A stretch of 64,000 bases of DNA, taken from the NCBI GenBank assembly GCA_035501615.1, contig DATJVY010000088.1:11116-75115 (forward strand), written 5' to 3'. Positions 41,137 to 50,128 of the stretch are shown piece after piece. Below the pieces are notes generated by a model. The model was not told where the DNA came from and ran no database searches. It saw nothing but the letters and a program-made list of their open reading frames with translations. Every line of letters begins with the position of its first letter. Within the stretch, counting starts at the first letter, position 1. Origin of the DNA: RPRB01 sp035501615. GTDB taxonomy: Bacteria > Myxococcota > Myxococcia > Myxococcales > Myxococcaceae. Made by a program: the position numbers and the translations under genes.

Positions 41137-41852
41137 ACGAGGCCCGCGAGCGCATCGCCTGGGCGGCGGACCTGCCGCTCGACGACGCGCTCCGGCTGTG
41201 GCCGCTGCTCTCCCCGGTCGTGGGAGTGGTGAAGGTGGGGCTCTCGCTCTTCGTCGAGCACGGCCCCAGAGCCGTCGAGGCCTTCCGCACGCAGGGCGCG
41301 GCGGTGTTCCTGGATCTCAAGCTGCACGACATCCCGAACACGGTGGAGAGCGCCGCCGAGGCCGCGGGAGGGCTCGGTGCGGGGTACCTCACGGTGCACG
41401 CCTCCGGCGGCGAGGAGATGCTCCGCGCGGCGGTGCGCGGCGCGGAGCGCGGGGCCGGGCGGGCGAAGGTGGCGGCGCCACGCATCCTGGCGGTGACCGC
41501 GCTCACCTCCCTCTCGGACGCGGACGTCGGCGGGCTCGGCTTCGGTCCGTCGGTGGGAGCGATGGCGGCGCGGCTCGCGGAGGTGGCGGTGCGCGCCGGC
41601 GCAGGGGGCCTGGTCTGCTCGGCCCGCGAGGTCCCCGCGCTCCGGGCGCGCCACCCCGAGCTGTTCCTCTGCACTCCGGGAATCCGCCCGGCGGGCGCGG
41701 AGGTGGGAGACCAGGCCCGGGTGGAGACGCCGGCCGCGGCCATCGCTGCCGGGTCGAGCCTGCTGGTCGTGGGCCGGCCGCTGCACGGCGCCCCCGACCC
41801 GGCCGCGGCCGCACGGGCGCTGAACGCCGAGGTCGCCCGGGCGCTCGGCTGA
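41133..41852 (+). CDS. pyrF: Orotidine 5'-phosphate decarboxylase
   Basis: A 239-residue TIM barrel from the GTG at 41133 (GTGA overlap). The catalytic set is Asp13 (AADLP), Lys34 (VVKVGLSLF) and the signature DLKLHDIPNT with Asp61, Lys63 and Asp66. The phosphate-binding loop near the C-terminus is LLVVGRPLHGAPDP. It makes UMP, the last step of pyrimidine synthesis. No other pyr gene is nearby. Confidence 0.93.
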   Translation: MNEARERIAWAADLPLDDALRLWPLLSPVVGVVKVGLSLFVEHGPRAVEAFRTQGAAVFLDLKLHDIPNTVESAAEAAGGLGAGYLTVHASGGEEMLRAAVRGAERGAGRAKVAAPRILAVTALTSLSDADVGGLGFGPSVGAMAARLAEVAVRAGAGGLVCSAREVPALRARHPELFLCTPGIRPAGAEVGDQARVETPAAAIAAGSSLLVVGRPLHGAPDPAAAARALNAEVARALG

Positions 41853-41956
41853 GCGGTGGGACTCACCGGCGCTGACTCCAGCGCCAGGTCTTCTCCACCG
41901 TGACGCTTCGGTTGGCTCCGAAGCATCGGAGCGGGGAGGGCGGGCAGCGTGGCAAC

Positions 41957-42673
41957 ATGTCCCGACTCGTCCCGCACCGTCCGCACGCCGTCCTCCAGGA
42001 CGACGACCTCGCCTACGTCCGTCGGTCCTACCTCCCGCTCGACGAGGTTGCCCGGAAGGAGGGCCTCGGCCCCGATGCGCTGAGGCGCTGGATCGAGGCG
42101 AGGCAGCTGCCAGGCCCCGCCTACCTGCTCCCCGACGGGACACCGATGTTCCCGGCCGACCTCCTCGCGCTCGTGCGCTCGGCGGGTGGGTTCGACGCGG
42201 TGGAGCAGCACTTCGCCACCCGGACCGAGATCGCCGCGCAGATGGCGGGCATCGCCCCCGGCACGCGCGAGGAGGACTGGGAGGACTACCTCTCCGGCGA
42301 GTATGGCATCTGCCTCCGCCAGGTCACCCCCGAGACGCTGGTGGTCAAGGAGATGCTGGTCGAGCGCATCGGGCACGCGCTCGAGCACCCCACTCCGGGA
42401 GATCCGCGCTGGCGCCGGGCCCTGGCGTTCCAGATCGACGGCCTCGATGCGCTCCTGCGTCCGTTCGCGCGGGTGGATCGGATGCGGTTCGGGCGACCCA
42501 CCTCGCGCGAGCGCCTCGTCGAGGCCCCGAGACGACGCTGGCCCTGGCTCGCTGGCGGTGCGCCGGCGGATCAGCCCGCGACCCGCGCCCTCTGCGCGAG
42601 GAACTCGGCGAGCGTCCGAACGCCGATGCCCGTGGCGCCCTTGGCCATGTATCCCCGCTCGCGCGGCGCCTGA
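41957..42673 (+). CDS. DUF6058-like protein, C-terminus runs into pepA antisense
   Basis: A 238-residue protein from the ATG at 41957. It resembles the DUF6058 family: an N-terminal HTH-like part (YLPLDEVARKEGLGPDALRRWIEARQL), then WEDYLSGEYGICLRQVTPE and a helix with KEMLVERI, ending SRERLVEA, where the family normally stops. The frame here continues about 45 residues further, over the last 103 bp of the convergent pepA gene. That tail is probably the result of a lost stop codon rather than a conserved part. Some members are annotated near natural-product genes, but the function is unknown. Confidence 0.6.
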   Translation: MSRLVPHRPHAVLQDDDLAYVRRSYLPLDEVARKEGLGPDALRRWIEARQLPGPAYLLPDGTPMFPADLLALVRSAGGFDAVEQHFATRTEIAAQMAGIAPGTREEDWEDYLSGEYGICLRQVTPETLVVKEMLVERIGHALEHPTPGDPRWRRALAFQIDGLDALLRPFARVDRMRFGRPTSRERLVEAPRRRWPWLAGGAPADQPATRALCARNSASVRTPMPVAPLAMYPRSRGA

Positions 42674-44091
42674 GAGGGGCCGGCGATGTCGAGGTGGGCC
42701 CACGGAGTGTCGCCCACGAACTCCCGGAGGAAGACCGCGGCGGTGATCGCCCCGCCCCAGCGCTCCCCGGAGTTCTTCATGTCCGCGACGTCGGAGCGGA
42801 GGGTCTCCTTCTGGAGGTCCACCAGGGGAAGCCGCCAGAAGGCCTCGCCGGCGCGCGCCGCCGCGCCGAGCAGCTCGCTGGCCAGACCGTCGCTGTTGGT
42901 GAACAGCCCTCCGACCCAGCTCCCCAGCGCCACCACGCAGGCACCGGTCAGGGTCGCCACGTCGACGAGGGCAGCGGGCTTCTGTTCCACGGCGTAGGCC
43001 AGCACGTCTCCGAGCACGAGGCGTCCCTCGGCGTCGGTGTTGGTCACCTCCACCGTCTTCCCCAGCCGGGAGATCAGGATGTCGCCGGGGCGGTAGGCCG
43101 TGCCGCTGGGCATGTTCTCCGCCGCCCCGAGGTACCCGTACACCGGGAAGGGCAGCTCGAGCTCGGCGGCGATCTGCATCGCCCCCAGCACCGCGGCGCT
43201 CCCGGCCATGTCGGTCTTCATGTCGGCCATGTTCTCGACCGACTTCAGCGACAGCCCCCCCGAGTCGAAGGTGATGGCCTTGCCCACCAGGGCCACCGGC
43301 CGAGCGCGGGACGCCGCCGTCTTCCGCGGGCGGTACACCAGCTCGACCATCCGGGGCGTGTTCTGGCTCCCCTGGCCCACCGCGGAGAACATCCCCATCC
43401 GGAGCCGCTTCAGCTCCTTCGGGCCGCTCACCTTCACCTCCAGCCGGTGCGCCCTCGCCATCCGGGAGGCTTCCTCGGCCAGCATCTCGGGCGTGAGGTG
43501 ACCCGCGGGCTCGTTCACCAGCGTCCGGGCGAAGTTGGCCGCCTCCGCGATCCGGAGCGCCCTCTCCAGCGTCGCCCCGAGCGAGCGCCCACCGCCCGAG
43601 TCGTCGGGGAGCAGGAAGCGGACGGAGTCGAGCTCCACCCGCTCGTCCTGGCCGTCGGTGCGGTAGCGGTCGAAGCGGTACGCCCCGAGTGCCGCGCCCT
43701 CGGCCACCGGCCCCAGCGTGGTCGCGGGGTCTCCGGGAAGCGCCATCGCGACCGAGCGCGCCCGGGCCCGCTGGGCGGCCTTCACCCCGCGCCCGGCGGC
43801 CTGACGGAGCGACTCGGCGTCGATGCGGTCCCCCGGCCCGGTTCCCACCAGCACCACCCGCGCCGAGGGGAGCTTCCCCTGCGAGTGGAGAACGAAGGTC
43901 TGATCGGGCTTGCCCCGGAAGCCCTCCTCGGCGGCGGCGCGGAGCAGCTGGCCGCCCAGCGCGCGGTCCACCACCGAGACCGGTCCGCCGGGCTTCGCGG
44001 ACTCGGGGACGAAGAGCACCAGCACGTCGGCGCGGGTACCGGCAGGCACCCCGGAGGCCAGGGCGAATCGAGGACCGGGAAGGTCGGGCAT
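42571..44091 (-). CDS. pepA: Leucyl aminopeptidase, M17 family
   Basis: A 506-residue cytosolic metallo-aminopeptidase. The catalytic domain has GKAITFDSGGLSLK near residues 267-281 (Lys and Asp of the metal site) and the M17 signature NTDAEGRLVLGD near 349-360. It removes N-terminal residues from peptides; E. coli PepA also binds DNA. The N-terminal macro-like domain is complete. It lies 7 bp after the ScfR-type gene in the same direction, so they may be co-transcribed. Confidence 0.94.
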   Translation of the reverse strand: MPDLPGPRFALASGVPAGTRADVLVLFVPESAKPGGPVSVVDRALGGQLLRAAAEEGFRGKPDQTFVLHSQGKLPSARVVLVGTGPGDRIDAESLRQAAGRGVKAAQRARARSVAMALPGDPATTLGPVAEGAALGAYRFDRYRTDGQDERVELDSVRFLLPDDSGGGRSLGATLERALRIAEAANFARTLVNEPAGHLTPEMLAEEASRMARAHRLEVKVSGPKELKRLRMGMFSAVGQGSQNTPRMVELVYRPRKTAASRARPVALVGKAITFDSGGLSLKSVENMADMKTDMAGSAAVLGAMQIAAELELPFPVYGYLGAAENMPSGTAYRPGDILISRLGKTVEVTNTDAEGRLVLGDVLAYAVEQKPAALVDVATLTGACVVALGSWVGGLFTNSDGLASELLGAAARAGEAFWRLPLVDLQKETLRSDVADMKNSGERWGGAITAAVFLREFVGDTPWAHLDIAGPSQAPRERGYMAKGATGIGVRTLAEFLAQRARVAG

Positions 44092-44098
44092 AGGGAGT

Positions 44099-45607
44099 TC
44101 AGTCGCCGTCGCGCCGGCGCCGCGATGCAGCGTCCTTGCCGGCCTCGTGGACCAGGAGCGGGGAGAAGAAGCAGTCCTTCTTCGTGTACTCGTCGAAGGC
44201 GAAGGCGAAGCGGTAGCTCGCCGCCGCGCGCTGGTTGCAGTCGGTGCGCTCGCAGAACCGGCAGCTGATTCCGGTCTGCACCGCGTCGCGCCGCAGGTCG
44301 GTGGTGGGGAGCCCGTAGGCGAGGAACTGCGAGTTCTCGGCGTGCGTCCCCAGCCCGATGCTGTAGGCGGTTCCGTGGACGATGGAGCCGCCGATGGGCT
44401 GCAGCTGGACCTTGGCGAAGCAGAAGTAGGTCGTCCCGTCCGGCATCATCGAGTACTGGCGGGTGAGCTGGGACGGGTTGAGGAAGGCGAGGTGCACCGC
44501 CCACTTCCCGCACGAGCCGCTGGACGCGAACTTGAGCCCGGTCCCGCTGTAGCGCTTGCTGATGTTCCCAGCGAGATCGGCCCGCAGGAAGTGGAACGGC
44601 ACGCCGAGGCGCTTGGGGTCGCTCAGGTTGCAGAGGCGGTGGGCGACCGTCTCGTAGGTGGTGCCGAACACCTGGCTCAGGAGCTCGACGTCGTAGCGGC
44701 TGCGCTGCACCTCCCGGAAGAAGTCACCGTAGGGGAGGAGGAGCGCGCCGGCGAAGTAGTTGGCGAGGTTGACCTTGATGAGCTTGGGGGTCTCGGCGTG
44801 GCGGGTCCGCGTCCCTCCGAGGATGGAGTCCAGCAGCCGGTCCTGGTCCATCAGGAGGAGCCCGATGGAGGTGGCCAGCTGGAACTTGAGGGGCTGCTCC
44901 GTCAGCGTGGGGGAGAGGGTGAGCGTGCGCCGCTCGGGGTCGAGACGGCGGACGACGGAGCTGCCCGCAGGCGCGGGCGCGACCTCCACCCGGTATGCGA
45001 AGTGCTCCTCGACCAGCTGGATGAGCTGGTGCGAGGTCACCTGCCGGTCCTCGGCGAAGTCGCGGCGCAACCGCTCGGCCTGCTCCTCCAGCTCGGGGAA
45101 CCAGTTGCGCTTGGCCTGGAGGAAGTCCGACACCTCGTCGAAGGGCGAGTAATCCAGCTGGACCTCGGCGCCTCCCACCGGTGCCGTGGCGCCGCTCCCG
45201 GAGGTCTGCTGGGTGGTGACCTTCTCCAGCTGGGTGCGGGTGTTCTTGTAGAGGTTGAAGAGCGCGGCGACGGTGCCGGCGAGCTTCGGCTCGGCGGAGA
45301 GGTGCTCCAGGTCCTCGGGGTCGATCTCCAGCGACTTGAGGAGCGGCTCGTCGAGGAGCTTGGCCAGGGTCTCGTCCACCGGCCCTGGGCCCAGCGAGCC
45401 CATGAACTGCTCGGGGTCCTGGTCGAAGTAGCGGAGCGCCTTCCAGAGGAGGGGGAAGGGCATCACCCGCTTCCCCTTCTCGATGAGGTTCAGGTACGCC
45501 GGGGACACCCCGAGGTCGCGCGCGGCGTCCGACTGCTTCACGTGGCGCTGGAGCCGGAGCGTCCGGAGCTTGAGCCCGACGCTGGTGTTGAGGCTGCTCT
45601 CGTTCAT
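44099..45607 (-). CDS. ScfR-type transcriptional regulator (XRE HTH + DUF955 + Cys-rich C-domain)
   Basis: A 502-residue regulator from the ATG at 45607. The XRE helix-turn-helix is at about 8-65 (KQSDAARDLGVSPAYLNLIEKG). An IrrE/DUF955-like central region follows (NLANYFAGALLLP near 285). The C-terminal domain, shared with RamB, PrpR and MccR, has CRFCERTDC near residue 450. In mycobacterial PrpR a similar Cys cluster binds an Fe-S centre. These proteins respond to acyl-CoA and control short-chain acyl, propionate and acetate metabolism. No glyoxylate or methylcitrate gene is next to it, so the targets lie elsewhere. TTTACAAA-like sites upstream may be its own operators. Confidence 0.87.
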   Translation of the reverse strand: MNESSLNTSVGLKLRTLRLQRHVKQSDAARDLGVSPAYLNLIEKGKRVMPFPLLWKALRYFDQDPEQFMGSLGPGPVDETLAKLLDEPLLKSLEIDPEDLEHLSAEPKLAGTVAALFNLYKNTRTQLEKVTTQQTSGSGATAPVGGAEVQLDYSPFDEVSDFLQAKRNWFPELEEQAERLRRDFAEDRQVTSHQLIQLVEEHFAYRVEVAPAPAGSSVVRRLDPERRTLTLSPTLTEQPLKFQLATSIGLLLMDQDRLLDSILGGTRTRHAETPKLIKVNLANYFAGALLLPYGDFFREVQRSRYDVELLSQVFGTTYETVAHRLCNLSDPKRLGVPFHFLRADLAGNISKRYSGTGLKFASSGSCGKWAVHLAFLNPSQLTRQYSMMPDGTTYFCFAKVQLQPIGGSIVHGTAYSIGLGTHAENSQFLAYGLPTTDLRRDAVQTGISCRFCERTDCNQRAAASYRFAFAFDEYTKKDCFFSPLLVHEAGKDAASRRRRDGD

Positions 45608-45663
45608 CCTACCCACGCCCCGGGAGGCCGGGTCCGTCTCGGCTGTAGCAGCGGCCGGCCAGA

Positions 45664-45671
45664 TTTACAAA
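45664..45671. promoter_or_regulatory. TTTACAAA site upstream of ScfR gene
   Basis: TTTACAAA (reading TTTGTAAA on the minus strand) is 57 bp upstream of the regulator ATG, in an AT-rich patch. It resembles the TTTGCAAA core bound by RamB/PrpR-type ScfR proteins, so autoregulation is plausible. Confidence 0.4.
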
Positions 45672-45717
45672 CGAATCCACTGGGAAGGCGCAGGCTTACG
45701 GCGCCTTGCGTCGAGAA

Positions 45718-45725
45718 TTTACAAT
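45718..45725. promoter_or_regulatory. Second TTTACAA-type site
   Basis: TTTACAAT, in the shared context ATTTACAA, lies 54 bp from the first site and overlaps the last codon of the upstream membrane glycosyltransferase. The repetition at about five helical turns supports a paired operator. Confidence 0.35.
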
Positions 45726-47332
45726 CCTTGCCCCGGGGGGAGGCGGCACACCTCGCCCTGGAGCCCCCAGCGGCGAATCCAGTCGGCCGCGGCCGTGTCG
45801 AGCCGCGCCCGGTCGGCCGGGCCCCGGACGAGACAGTCCTCGAGCCCCCAGCCGGGAGGCAGGTTGCCCGAGTAGCCGTTGAGGGTGGGGACGCCCGAGG
45901 CGTCGGTGGCCCAGACGGCGTCGATCTGGCTCCTCCAGGCCGGCCAGCCATCCGGCGCGGGCGTGTAGACGAAGGCGGCGCAGCGGGGCACGACGGCGGC
46001 GGCGAGGCGGTCCACCCGCCCCCGCTCCTCGGCGGGCGAGAAGTGGGCGAACGACACTCCCTGCTCGAGGAGACAGCCGAGCCCGAGGAGCGCGGCAGCC
46101 CACCACCCGCGGCGCCGGGCGGCGTCTACCGCCAGGGCGAGCCCCGCGGCCCAGGCCAGGAGGACCAGCAGTCCGAGCCGGGGGACGGCACGGATGGCCG
46201 CGGCCCCGGGGAGGAGCGCCGCGACGGCGTTCCAGGGCGAGGCGCCGCGCCACGGGCCGAGCTGCGTTCCGAGAACGACGAGCAGTGCCGCCGTGACCGC
46301 GAGCACCCGCGCGACCGGGCGATGTCTCGCCCACCACAGCCCGGCCAGAGCCACCCCGGTGGTGACCAGGCCCACGCCGAGCTCCTGCTCGCCGGTCTGG
46401 GTCCGCAGCCCGGGGAGCCGCCGGACCAGCGCCCCGTACCACCAGCTGTCGGGGCCGGGGTTGAGCCAGGACTGTCCGCGGGCGAGGAAGACGTTCTGCA
46501 CCGGCCGGAGCCCCACCACCTGTGCCACCTGCCACCAGGTGTGCAGGAGCGGGAAGAGGAGGAGCGCGGAGAGCAGCGCTGCGCAGCCGATGGCGCGTCC
46601 GTCTTGCCGGAGCGCCTCCCCGAGCACGCCCCGCGTTCTCCGCCCGGCGAGCGCGACCGCGGCGGCCACCCCGAGCCCGAGGCCGAGAAACCACCAGAGG
46701 TAGTAGCTCGACCAGGCCTGGGCGGCGAAGGCGAGGCCCGCCCCGAGCCACGCCAGCCGCGCCCGCACCGTGCCCGGCGCCCGGAGCGCACCCGCCACGA
46801 GGCCGAGCACCAGGAGGAGCCACGCTGCCCCGACCAGCTGCGGGTGGTTGAGGACGTGGATGCGTGGCGCGCCCGCCGCGAGCAGCACCGCTCCCATCGC
46901 GGCCGCGACGCGGCCCACCCCGAGGACCGTTCGCAGCGCCCAGGTGCCCACGGCAGCGTTGAGCGCGGTGGTGGTGAGGAGCCACAGCGCGTAGGCCCGG
47001 TCCGGACCTGCGCCGAGGGCCCGGAAGAGCCAGTAGGGCGGGGCGACCCCGAGCAGCACGTCGCTGTAGGCCCCGACGTCCGGGGCGGGATGGAAGAAGG
47101 GTAGCTCCCAGAAGCGGCGGTGGAGCGGATGGCCCACCAGCCAGACCCAGGTGTGCTCGATGCAGTAGTGCACGAAGCGCACGTCGCCGGCGTCCCCCGG
47201 CACCCGGGCGAGCCCGCTCGCGAGGAGCCGGTGGTGCGCGAGCAGGAGCGACGCGACGACCGCGAGGGCCGGGGCGAGAAAGAGGCCGGCGTCCGCCGCC
47301 GGGCGCCGGTGTAGAAGCGGAGCCGGTTCCAC
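45719..47332 (-). CDS. Multi-pass membrane protein, GT39-like glycosyltransferase
   Basis: A 537-residue membrane protein. The GTG at 47332 puts the first TM helix near residue 17; a longer start would be antisense to the divergent gene. About ten hydrophobic segments cover residues 15-420, and a soluble C-terminal part of about 110 residues follows. The first exported loop has GDAGDVRFVHYCIEHTW, with an Asp pair as in GT-C enzymes. This would be a transferase using polyprenyl-linked sugars, acting on the outer face of the inner membrane. No substrate can be named. A divergent membrane gene of similar type starts at the adjacent base. Confidence 0.7.
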   Translation of the reverse strand: MEPAPLLHRRPAADAGLFLAPALAVVASLLLAHHRLLASGLARVPGDAGDVRFVHYCIEHTWVWLVGHPLHRRFWELPFFHPAPDVGAYSDVLLGVAPPYWLFRALGAGPDRAYALWLLTTTALNAAVGTWALRTVLGVGRVAAAMGAVLLAAGAPRIHVLNHPQLVGAAWLLLVLGLVAGALRAPGTVRARLAWLGAGLAFAAQAWSSYYLWWFLGLGLGVAAAVALAGRRTRGVLGEALRQDGRAIGCAALLSALLLFPLLHTWWQVAQVVGLRPVQNVFLARGQSWLNPGPDSWWYGALVRRLPGLRTQTGEQELGVGLVTTGVALAGLWWARHRPVARVLAVTAALLVVLGTQLGPWRGASPWNAVAALLPGAAAIRAVPRLGLLVLLAWAAGLALAVDAARRRGWWAAALLGLGCLLEQGVSFAHFSPAEERGRVDRLAAAVVPRCAAFVYTPAPDGWPAWRSQIDAVWATDASGVPTLNGYSGNLPPGWGLEDCLVRGPADRARLDTAAADWIRRWGLQGEVCRLPPGQGL

Positions 47333-48847
47333 GTGCGCGCGCGCTTTTCGCTGAGTTCCGGGCGGACCACAACGGCCGTGGCGCTGCTGGCCATGGTGGC
47401 CGTCGTGCTCTGGCGGTCGCTGCCCTTCCTCGGCCCGGTGCCGCCCGAGGGGCTCTACAACTCCGACAGCGCGCTCCCGGTGCTGATGGCCAACCTCGCC
47501 ACCGGGGCCCCGGTGGACTGGCTCCTCTGGGGGCAGGACCGGTTCGGGAGCTGGCCCTTCCTGCTCGCCCGGGGCGGTGGAGCCGCCCTCGGACGGGCGT
47601 GGACGCCGCACGGGATGCACGTGGCGCGCGTGCTGTGGATGACCGCGGCCCTCGTGCCCTGGCTCGCGCTCGCCGGCCGCGCCCGGCTCGTGGCGGCGGC
47701 GGCGTGGCTCCTGCTCCCCGTGCTCAACCCGCTCCTCGGACGCGTGCTGGTGGATCTCGGGACGGTGGACGGGTGGCAGCTGCCGGCGCTGCTCTGGGCC
47801 TGGTGGGGCCTGCGGGAGGCGGCCGTCACCCCACGGCCGGGGAGGTGGCTCGCCCTGGCGACGGTGGCCGGCGCGCTCGCGACGTGGACGTCGCTGATCA
47901 GCGCGCCACTCCTCCTCGTGCTCGCGGCGGTCGAGGGGACGGGGCGCGGCCTCGGCCGGGCGCGCGCGGCGCTGCTCGTGCTGCCCGCGCTGGCGGGGGT
48001 GGTGCTCGAGTCGGTGGTGCGGGCTTCATGGCATGAAGCCGTGCGGGGCCGGGGCTGGCCCGACCTGCGCACCCCGGCCCGGCTGGACACCGGCCACCTC
48101 CTCGAGAACGTGCGACAGGTGGCCTCGGTCGCCTGGGGCGTGGGTGCGGTGCCGTGGCTGGTCGCCGCGCTCGCCGGGACGCTCGTCGTGGTGCTCGCCG
48201 GGCCCCGGCGCGAGGAGCCCGAGCGGCGCACCGTGCTCGGGGCCACGGGAGCGGCCCTCGTGGCGCTCGGGGTGGTGGTCGCGGTCAAGCACGTCCGCGA
48301 CAACGGCTACAACCCGCGCTACCTCGGGGTGGGCCTGGGGCTGGCGGTGCTCTCGGTCGCCGTCGCGGCCGGTCTCGTGGTCCGGCAGGCACTCGCGCGG
48401 AGGTGGCCGCGGGCCGAGCGGGCCGTGCCGGCGGCCGCCGCCCTCGGGGCGGTGGTGCTGCTCGCGCCGGTCGCCGGGCCGGACGCGCGCGAGACGGCGC
48501 TCCGTCCCGGGGCGCAGGAGATCGCCTCCTGCCATCGGGGCGCGGCGCTGGTCGCGGGCTACTGGCGCACCTACGCCCTGGCCGCCCTCCTGCCACCGGG
48601 GACGGTGGTGCCCGTGCCCCGCGCCGGGGACTGGAACCGGCGGCCGGACTGGGTCGCAGCCCTCGGCGACGGGCGCCCGGTCCTGGTGGGACGTCCGGAC
48701 TCCGGGGTGGCCGCGCCGGAGCAACTCGTCGAGCGCGGCGTCCCGCTTCTCCTCGTCTCCCCGGACGTCCTCCTCCTGCCGCCATTCCCCGGGGAGTCGG
48801 CCGGTGAACGGCTCTCGGTCTACCGTCCGGCGGCCGTCCGCCGCTGA
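47333..48847 (+). CDS. Multi-pass membrane protein, possible GT39-like
   Basis: A 504-residue protein from the GTG at 47333, giving a short basic start and TM1 at about 13-30. About ten hydrophobic stretches reach residue 390, and a soluble C-terminal part follows (DWNRRPDWVAALGDGRPVLVGRP). The first exported loop has LYNSDSALPVLMANLATG, where GT-C enzymes carry catalytic acids. It is a candidate glycosyltransferase or flippase-like protein. I do not recognise a named family. It forms a divergent pair with the gene at 45719-47332, sharing a CACGTG at their starts. Confidence 0.65.
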   Translation: MRARFSLSSGRTTTAVALLAMVAVVLWRSLPFLGPVPPEGLYNSDSALPVLMANLATGAPVDWLLWGQDRFGSWPFLLARGGGAALGRAWTPHGMHVARVLWMTAALVPWLALAGRARLVAAAAWLLLPVLNPLLGRVLVDLGTVDGWQLPALLWAWWGLREAAVTPRPGRWLALATVAGALATWTSLISAPLLLVLAAVEGTGRGLGRARAALLVLPALAGVVLESVVRASWHEAVRGRGWPDLRTPARLDTGHLLENVRQVASVAWGVGAVPWLVAALAGTLVVVLAGPRREEPERRTVLGATGAALVALGVVVAVKHVRDNGYNPRYLGVGLGLAVLSVAVAAGLVVRQALARRWPRAERAVPAAAALGAVVLLAPVAGPDARETALRPGAQEIASCHRGAALVAGYWRTYALAALLPPGTVVPVPRAGDWNRRPDWVAALGDGRPVLVGRPDSGVAAPEQLVERGVPLLLVSPDVLLLPPFPGESAGERLSVYRPAAVRR

Positions 48848-48897
48848 CACCGGGGGCCCCGGCCGCGCGAGCGCCCTGCTAGAAGCGAGTGCGACCG

Positions 48898-50118
48898 ATG
48901 CCTCTCCTCGCCCCGTTCCGTGCGCTCCGGCCTCCACCGGAGCTGGCCCCCTCCATCGCCGCGCCTCCCTACGACGTCGTGAGCTCGGACGAGGCCCGTG
49001 CGCTCTCCCGGGGGAACCCGAGGAGCTTCTTCCGCATCAGCCGGCCCGAGGTGGATCTGCCACCCGAGGTGGACGAGCACTCGGACCCGGTGCACGCCCA
49101 CGGCCGGAAGGCGCTCGACGAGTTCCGCCGCAACGGCTGGCTGGTGCTGGACGACGCCCCGCGCTTCTCGCTCTATCGCCAGCAGATGGGGACCCACGTC
49201 CAGACCGGCCTCGTCGCGTGCGCGAGCGTGGACGCCTACCGGCGCGGCGACATCAAGCGGCACGAGCTCACCCGTCCGGACAAGGAGGACGACCGCACCC
49301 GGCACATCGACCTGCTCGACGCCAACGACGAGCCGGTCTTCCTCGCCTACCGGGCGCGCGGGTCGGTGGACGCGGTCATCCGCCGCGGCGCGGAGCGGTC
49401 ACCGGACGTACGCTTCCGGAGCGACGACGGGGTGGAGCACACGGTGTGGGTGCTTCCCCCATCGGAGAACGCGGCCATCCAGACCGCGCTCTCCGAGCTG
49501 GACGCGCTCTACATCGCGGACGGCCACCACCGGAGCGCCGCGGCGGCGCGGGTGGAGGCGCTGCGGCGTGAGCGAGGGCGGGGCGGGAGGGAGGAGGGCT
49601 GGTTCCTCGCCGTCGTCTTCTCGCACGAGGCTCTGCAGATCCTCCCCTACAACCGTCTGGTGAAGGACCTGGGCCCGGGCGGAGGCGCGGCGCTGCTCGA
49701 GAATCTCCGAGGCCGCTTCGAGGTCGCCCCGGCGGCGGCGCCCGAGCCCGAGGGCCCGCACCGCTTCGGCCTCTACCTCGATGGCCGGTGGTGGCGCCTC
49801 GTCGCGAAGCCGGGGACGGTGCCCACCGACCCGCTCCGCGCGCTGGACGTCTCCGTCCTGCAGGACGCGGTGCTCGGGCCCCTGCTCGGCATCCAGGACC
49901 CCCGGCGGGATCCGCGGCTCGAGTTCGTCGGCGGCATCCGCGGAACGAAGGAGCTACAGGCCCGGGTGGACCGGGGCGAGGCCCGGGCCGCGTTCGCGCT
50001 CTGGCCTACCTCGCTGGCGGAGCTCCTCACCATCAGCGACGCCGGGCAGATCATGCCGCCCAAGTCGACCTGGTTCGAGCCGAAGCTCCGGTCGGGGCTC
50101 TTCTTGCACCCCTTCTGA
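48898..50118 (+). CDS. DUF1015 family protein
   Basis: A 406-residue protein (COG4198) starting at the ATG at 48898, nine bases after a GTG alternative. Family hallmarks are the N-terminal PFRALRPPPELAPSIAAPPYDVV, the central IADGHHRSAAAARV (about 202-215) and the C-terminal QIMPPKSTWFEPKLRSGLFLHPF. The function is not established. Family members often sit near serine-pathway genes. Here serC is 0.6 kb downstream on the same strand, past one opposite-strand gene. The conserved His-rich DGHH motif suggests an enzyme. Confidence 0.88.
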   Translation: MPLLAPFRALRPPPELAPSIAAPPYDVVSSDEARALSRGNPRSFFRISRPEVDLPPEVDEHSDPVHAHGRKALDEFRRNGWLVLDDAPRFSLYRQQMGTHVQTGLVACASVDAYRRGDIKRHELTRPDKEDDRTRHIDLLDANDEPVFLAYRARGSVDAVIRRGAERSPDVRFRSDDGVEHTVWVLPPSENAAIQTALSELDALYIADGHHRSAAAARVEALRRERGRGGREEGWFLAVVFSHEALQILPYNRLVKDLGPGGGAALLENLRGRFEVAPAAAPEPEGPHRFGLYLDGRWWRLVAKPGTVPTDPLRALDVSVLQDAVLGPLLGIQDPRRDPRLEFVGGIRGTKELQARVDRGEARAAFALWPTSLAELLTISDAGQIMPPKSTWFEPKLRSGLFLHPF

Positions 50119-50128
50119 CACGCAGCAA

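Noticed and set aside
43910..47104. Another 1064-codon plus-strand frame across the ScfR and membrane-protein genes
   Set aside because: It spans three real minus-strand genes and their gap, and shows only low-complexity antisense residues.
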